Source: JAVBOJ01 sp031550755 (GTDB lineage Bacteria > Bacillota > Clostridia > Oscillospirales > UBA929). From it: a stretch of 8,144 bases of DNA. The stretch is from NCBI GenBank assembly GCA_031550755.1, contig JAVBOJ010000025.1, positions 1 through 8,144 of the forward strand, read 5' to 3'. Under the pieces are notes generated by a model that was given only the letters and a program-made list of their open reading frames with translations, did no database searches and was not told the DNA's origin. Below are positions 5,077 to 8,144 of this stretch, piece by piece; the first letter of the stretch is position 1; each line of letters opens with the position of its first letter. The translations under genes were made by a program, and so were the position numbers.

Positions 5077-5274
5077 GGAAGCACTGAATAAATCCTCACA
5101 CGCCGTCTGGGTGTGTAATTTGCCCCCACTCATCACCGATTTCCCTTCCACCCCAGCGAATCTTCGATTCGCTGGGGACCCCGGGTTAATACACAATGTA
5201 TTGCCGCGAAAATCGGCTCGATTGAGAACAAATTCCCCACCAATCCGGCATGCGCCGATTCAATCAGAGCTTCC
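5077..5274. mobile_element. MITE-like element, 198 bp, IS5-type ends
   Basis: The ends are imperfect inverted repeats: GGAAGCACTGAATAAATC on the left and GGAAGCTCTGATTGAATC as the complement of the right end (15 of 18 identical). They are flanked by CTAA on both sides (5073-5076 and 5275-5278), a 4-bp target duplication of the YTAR kind used by IS5-group transposases. No transposase frame is present, so it is non-autonomous. Inside are a perfect 12-bp hairpin (5151-5177), a small AATACA/TGTATT hairpin and a GGCATGC palindrome. It lies between the SPFH gene and the next gene, ending 7 nt before the latter's ribosome binding site. Confidence 0.75.
5151..5177. repeat. Perfect 12-bp inverted repeat inside the MITE-like element
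   Basis: CCCCAGCGAATC (5151-5162), loop TTC, GATTCGCTGGGG (5166-5177). No T-tract follows on either strand, so it is unlikely to be an efficient terminator, but it could stabilise the mRNA end or reduce read-through within the operon. Confidence 0.85.
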
Positions 5275-5296
5275 CTAAGACAAGGAGGGATTCCCT

Positions 5297-6328
5297 TTGT
5301 CTTCCGTATCCTATCAATGTCCCGGCTGCGGCGCGCGGCTGGAGTTTGACCCGGCGCTGCAAAAATGCCGGTGTGAATTCTGTCTGGGCGTGTTTACCGT
5401 CGAGCAGCTCGAGGCGGCCAAGCAAAAACACGCCGCGCCGGAGCCTACACCGATACCCGACGACGCCCGGGAATATTCCTGCCCGGGCTGCGGCGCACAT
5501 GTGGTCACCGACGCGAACACGGCGGCCACCTTCTGCTGCTACTGCCACAATCCGGTGATGATGTCCGACCGGCTGTCGGGGGAATTCCGCCCGTCCAAGG
5601 TGATCCCGTTTCAGATCAATCGCGACGGCGCACTGGCGCATCTGCGCGACTGGTGCCGCAAGAAAAAACTGCTGCCGGGCGATTTTCTCTCCCAGAGCCA
5701 ATTGGAAAAAATGACCGGGATCTATATCCCGTACTGGCTGTTGGACTGCGACGTGCGCGGCACATTTTCGGCCGAGGGCGACCGGGTGTCCGCCTGGGCC
5801 GACGGCCGCTACGCCTATACAAAAACCGATATTTTCCAGTGCGCCCGGGAGGCCGACATGTCGTTCCGGCTGGTGCCACACGATGCCTCCACCAAGGCCG
5901 ACAACCGGGTCATGGAGGCCATTGAACCCTTTGATTACAACGACTTGCGGGATTTTGCCATGTCCTACCTCTCCGGCTTTCAGGCCGAAAAATACGACGA
6001 CGACCGCGACAGGGTGGTCTCCACCCTCAAGTCCCGCGTGGAAGCGGTGGTCAAGGGCGTCCTGCGCGACTCGATTCAGGGCTACGCCACGGTGCGTGAG
6101 CGCGCCTCGGGCGCGGCGTTTCAGCGGACCGACTGCTATTACGCGCTGCTGCCGGTGTGGCTGATGACCTATCTCTACCGCGGGCAGACCTACCTATACG
6201 CCCTCAACGGCCAGACCGGCAAGGCCTTCGGCATTCTGCCGGTGTCGCGCCCCAAGCTGGCGCTGCTGTTCGGCGCGGTGACCGCCGGTGTGTTCGCGCT
6301 GTGTTTTCTGGGAGGGCTGCTGCTGTGA
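5297..6328 (+). CDS. TFIIB-type zinc-ribbon membrane protein (YdjG-like)
   Basis: This 343-residue protein has two N-terminal zinc ribbons: C8-x2-C11 with C26-x2-C29 (YQCPGCGARLEFDP...CRCEFC), and C62-x2-C65 with C80-x2-C83 (YSCPGCGAHVVTD...CYCH). A middle domain follows: VIPFQINRDGALAHLRDWCR, the IYIPYWLLDCDVRGTF block, and a Y-rich YALLPVWLMTYLYRGQTYLY segment typical of the family. The last 25 residues form one hydrophobic membrane anchor (about 319-343), so the bulk faces the cytoplasm. Family annotation is usually 'TFIIB-type zinc ribbon-containing protein'; the B. subtilis counterpart is YdjG. A TTG start is used, set 7 nt after AAGGAGGG (5282-5289). It overlaps the following TPM gene by 4 nt, a sign of coupled translation. 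The exact biochemical role is unknown. Confidence 0.87.
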   Translation: MSSVSYQCPGCGARLEFDPALQKCRCEFCLGVFTVEQLEAAKQKHAAPEPTPIPDDAREYSCPGCGAHVVTDANTAATFCCYCHNPVMMSDRLSGEFRPSKVIPFQINRDGALAHLRDWCRKKKLLPGDFLSQSQLEKMTGIYIPYWLLDCDVRGTFSAEGDRVSAWADGRYAYTKTDIFQCAREADMSFRLVPHDASTKADNRVMEAIEPFDYNDLRDFAMSYLSGFQAEKYDDDRDRVVSTLKSRVEAVVKGVLRDSIQGYATVRERASGAAFQRTDCYYALLPVWLMTYLYRGQTYLYALNGQTGKAFGILPVSRPKLALLFGAVTAGVFALCFLGGLLL

Positions 6329-7080
6329 GAAAAATCCTTGCCTTCTCCCTGTGTCTGCTGTTCGCGCTGATTGTCTCCGGCGCGGCGCTGGCCGCCGGCG
6401 TCCGGGTGTTTGACGAGGCGTCCCTGTTGGACGCCGGACAAAAAACCGAGCTGGAATCCGGCATCGCCGATCTCCGGCAAAAGCACAAGTTGGACGTGGT
6501 GATCCTCACAGTGCCCGACATCGGAAGCAAGTCGCCCGAGGCCTTCGCCGACGACTATTACGATCAGGGCGGCTTCGGTGCGGGCGCGGACAACGCCGGT
6601 CTGCTGCTGCTCATCAGTCTGCAATCCCGCGATGTGTATATTTCCACCTGCGGCAGCGCCATCGACACCTTTACCGACGCGCGGCTGGACGCCATGATCG
6701 AACACATGACGCCCGATCTCTCGGCCGGGCGCTACGGCGACGCGGCGGTGCGCTTTGTGCGCGACGTCTTCATCTACGCCGCCGGGGGGCACAATTACCC
6801 GCTGATCATCGGCGTCGGGCTGGCGGTCGGACTGCTGGCCGCCGCGCTGGTCTGCGCCGCCGCCAAGCGGCGCTACAAAACCGCCGCGCCGCAGGACACC
6901 CGGCGGTATCTGGCGCAGGATTCCGTGCGTTTCCTCACCCGGGACGACCACTTTATCACCTCGCGGTTGGCGCGCGTCCCTCTGCCGCAGGGCGGAGGCG
7001 GGAGCGGTCGCTCGGGCGGCTCATCCACCCACCGCTCGGGCGGCGGGGTCAGCCACGGAGGCCGTGGGGGGAAATTTTAA
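6325..7080 (+). CDS. TPM-domain membrane protein (YdjH-like)
   Basis: This 251-residue protein has a signal peptide (1-23, cleavage after ALA). A TPM domain occupies about 27-152: VFDEASLLDAGQKTELESGI, KLDVVILTVPDIGSKSPEAF, DNAGLLLLISLQSRDVYIST and a helix ending VRFVRDVF. One transmembrane helix follows (158-180, then basic KRRYK), and a cytoplasmic tail ends in a Gly/Ser-rich run (about 223-251, several GGG repeats with RSGG). The TPM domain faces outside; the family is found in membrane-repair and photosystem contexts. It is the third member of the YdjI-YdjG-YdjH-like set. It begins with GTG overlapping the previous stop (GTGA), with GGAGGG 8 nt upstream; a longer open frame from 6157 is not needed and lacks a signal peptide start. 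Confidence 0.85.
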   Translation: MRKILAFSLCLLFALIVSGAALAAGVRVFDEASLLDAGQKTELESGIADLRQKHKLDVVILTVPDIGSKSPEAFADDYYDQGGFGAGADNAGLLLLISLQSRDVYISTCGSAIDTFTDARLDAMIEHMTPDLSAGRYGDAAVRFVRDVFIYAAGGHNYPLIIGVGLAVGLLAAALVCAAAKRRYKTAAPQDTRRYLAQDSVRFLTRDDHFITSRLARVPLPQGGGGSGRSGGSSTHRSGGGVSHGGRGGKF

Positions 7081-7113
7081 AAAAGTGGCTGTCGGAAACG
7101 ACAGCCACTTTTT
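7080..7113. terminator. Bidirectional intrinsic terminator
   Basis: GTGGCTGTCG (7085-7094), loop GAAA, CGACAGCCAC (7099-7108), with AAAAA before and TTTTT after. It serves the TPM-gene operon on the plus strand and the HPr-like gene on the minus strand, whose stop codon is 9 nt further right. Confidence 0.93.
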
Positions 7114-7121
7114 GTATTCAC

Positions 7122-7358
7122 TTATTTGACCACAAATTGCTCGACGGCGGCGTGGAACGCCTCGGCGTCCTCCTCGGTGCCGTGCACCTCCACCCGAATG
7201 GGTTTGGCCAGGTCTATACTGAAAATGCCCATAATGGACTTGGCGTCAATGATATACCGTCCCGAGACGATATCGATATCGAAGGGCTGTTCGCAGGCCG
7301 CGTTGACAAATTTTTTCACATCGGCGATCGAGGTTAGAAGCACTTCAAACGATTTCAT
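7122..7358 (-). CDS. HPr-like protein lacking the active-site histidine
   Basis: This 78-residue protein has the length and fold pattern of HPr, the phosphocarrier of the sugar phosphotransferase system. The Ser46 region is kept: AKSIMGIFSIDLAKPIRVEV, with the serine at residue 41, like the KSIMG block phosphorylated by HPr kinase. The His15 loop, normally GIHARPA, is replaced by TSIADVKKFVNAA, so no histidine is present to accept phosphate from enzyme I. Such stand-alone HPr-like proteins are frequent in Clostridia, and a regulatory rather than transport role is likely (inference). The start at 7358 follows GGAGAG about 9 nt upstream; the open frame extending to 7475 runs past the promoter and is not coding. 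Confidence 0.85.
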   Translation of the reverse strand: MKSFEVLLTSIADVKKFVNAACEQPFDIDIVSGRYIIDAKSIMGIFSIDLAKPIRVEVHGTEEDAEAFHAAVEQFVVK

Positions 7359-7391
7359 GCGTATGCACTCTCCTTTTTTCTGTAAGGGCGG

Positions 7392-7420
7392 TTGAACGGC
7401 GGCGCATCCTCCTGTATACT
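7392..7420 (+). promoter_or_regulatory. Possible promoter of mtaB
   Basis: TTGAAC (7392-7397), 17 nt, TATACT (7415-7420). Transcription would start near 7427, giving a leader of about 110 nt before the GTG at 7537. It faces the promoter of the HPr-like gene. Confidence 0.5.
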
Positions 7421-7446
7421 GTTTCAGAGAGCAGCCGCCAAAACAT

Positions 7447-7475
7447 AGTATACGAAATTTCGCGGCAAAAGGCAA
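7447..7475 (-). promoter_or_regulatory. Promoter of the HPr-like gene
   Basis: On the minus strand TTGCCT (7470-7475), 17 nt, TATACT (7447-7452). The start would be near 7440, about 80 nt before the ATG at 7358. Confidence 0.6.
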
Positions 7476-7536
7476 TGTGCATTTTTCGCTTTGGCGGCAA
7501 TTTTACGATTTTCACAAAAGAGGATGTTTGTTATCC

Positions 7537-8144
7537 GTGAAAGTAGCATTTTTTACACTGGGCTGTAAAGTAAATCAGGTGGAAACCGCCGCCATGGAGC
7601 AGCTCCTGACCGCCGCGGGACATACCGTGACGCCGTGGGAGTCCGCCGCCGACGCCTATGTGGTTAACACCTGCGCCGTGACGGCGACAAGCGGGCAGAA
7701 GTCCCGCCGGATGATCCGCCAGACCGCCCGGGAGCATCCCCGGGCCGTTATCGCGGTCTGCGGCTGTCTGCCGCAGGTGGAGGCCGCGCCGCTGCTAGAC
7801 ATTGAGGAGGTCGATCTGCTGTTCGGCAGCGGACGGCGGGAGGAATTTGTGGCGACGCTGCTGGCCGCCGTGGCGGGAAAACGGGCCGTCCGGGCGGTGG
7901 CGGCGGTGCCCGAAACCTTTGAGCATCTGCCGCCGGGCGCGCCGGAGGGCCGCACCCGCGCGTTTTTGAAAATGCAGGACGGCTGCGACAACCGCTGCAC
8001 TTACTGCGTCATCCCCGACGCGCGGGGGCACGCCCGCTCCCTGCCGGAAAAAGCCGTGCGGGACGACGCGGCGTCCTTGGCCGCGCAAGGGTTCCGGGAA
8101 CTCGTGCTGACCGGCATCGAAATCTCCTCCTGGGGGCGCGACCT
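7537..8144 (+). CDS. mtaB: tRNA methylthiotransferase MtaB (ms2t6A37 synthesis), N-terminal part, cut by window end
   Basis: This radical-SAM methylthiotransferase adds a 2-methylthio group to N6-threonylcarbamoyladenosine at position 37 of tRNAs reading ANN codons. The first 202 residues are present of a family that is usually about 430. The UPF0004 domain supplies three iron-sulfur ligands: C10 (FFTLGCKVNQ), C46 (YVVNTCAVT) and C77 (VCGCLPQ). The radical-SAM motif C150-x3-C154-x2-C157 (GCDNRCTYC) follows a FLKMQDG block, then IPDARGHARS, which corresponds to the usual ARGR-x-RS, and LTGIEI. The TLGCKVNQ opening and LTGI element fit MtaB rather than MiaB or RimO. A GTG start at 7537 is used with AAAGAGGA (7517-7524) 12 nt upstream, a somewhat long gap; an in-frame TTG at 7528 is the alternative. 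The open frame continues past the last base. Confidence 0.9.
   Translation, partial: MKVAFFTLGCKVNQVETAAMEQLLTAAGHTVTPWESAADAYVVNTCAVTATSGQKSRRMIRQTAREHPRAVIAVCGCLPQVEAAPLLDIEEVDLLFGSGRREEFVATLLAAVAGKRAVRAVAAVPETFEHLPPGAPEGRTRAFLKMQDGCDNRCTYCVIPDARGHARSLPEKAVRDDAASLAAQGFRELVLTGIEISSWGRD

Noticed and set aside
5264..5881. Minus-strand frame opposite the TFIIB-type zinc-ribbon gene
   Set aside because: No ribosome binding site or motif, and it crosses the end of the MITE-like element.
6157..6324. Extended start for the TPM gene at 6157
   Set aside because: It would overlap the upstream gene by 170 nt and bury the signal peptide; the GTG at 6325 has a ribosome binding site and a proper signal sequence.
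1..8144. CRISPR array, tRNA or rRNA genes
   Set aside because: No regularly spaced direct repeats and no cloverleaf-like or rRNA-like sequence were seen on reading the window.

Overview
The window looks like chromosomal DNA from a GC-rich member of the Clostridia, probably Oscillospirales-like; this lineage call is inference. It rests on strong GGAGG-type ribosome binding sites, a TM1266-family protein of the iron-only hydrogenase system, a DUF4367-type membrane protein paired with an ECF sigma factor, an HPr-like protein without its active-site histidine, and an MtaB tRNA-modifying enzyme. No phage, CRISPR, tRNA or rRNA was seen.

Layout. Positions 51-251 (minus) hold a decayed fragment of a large serine recombinase. 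Positions 345-2556 (plus) form a sigma-factor gene cluster: an AT-rich ECF-type sigma factor, a single-pass membrane protein with a DUF4367-like outer domain (probable anti-sigma or sensor), a small secreted beta-rich protein and a small cytoplasmic protein, closed by a GC-rich hairpin. Positions 2718-3511 (minus) form a two-gene operon whose genes overlap by 4 nt: a TM1266-family regulator followed by a membrane protein resembling an ECF-transporter S component. It has a near-consensus promoter and a leader of about 170 nt that folds into several helices and ends in a textbook intrinsic terminator just before the ribosome binding site. This is the best candidate here for an uncharacterised riboregulator.

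Positions 3815-7080 (plus) encode an SPFH/zinc-ribbon protein, a TFIIB-type zinc-ribbon membrane protein and a TPM-domain membrane protein. These match the components of the Bacillus subtilis YdjI-YdjG-YdjH module that works with PspA in envelope stress, but no PspA gene is visible here. A 198-bp MITE-like element, with terminal inverted repeats and a CTAA target duplication typical of the IS5 group, sits between the first and second genes. A two-way terminator separates this operon from a minus-strand HPr-like gene (7122-7358). The window ends inside mtaB (7537 onward), which encodes a radical-SAM tRNA methylthiotransferase.

Promoters were read by eye as TTGnnn-N17-TATACT patterns. Family names come from motif recognition, not from searches.
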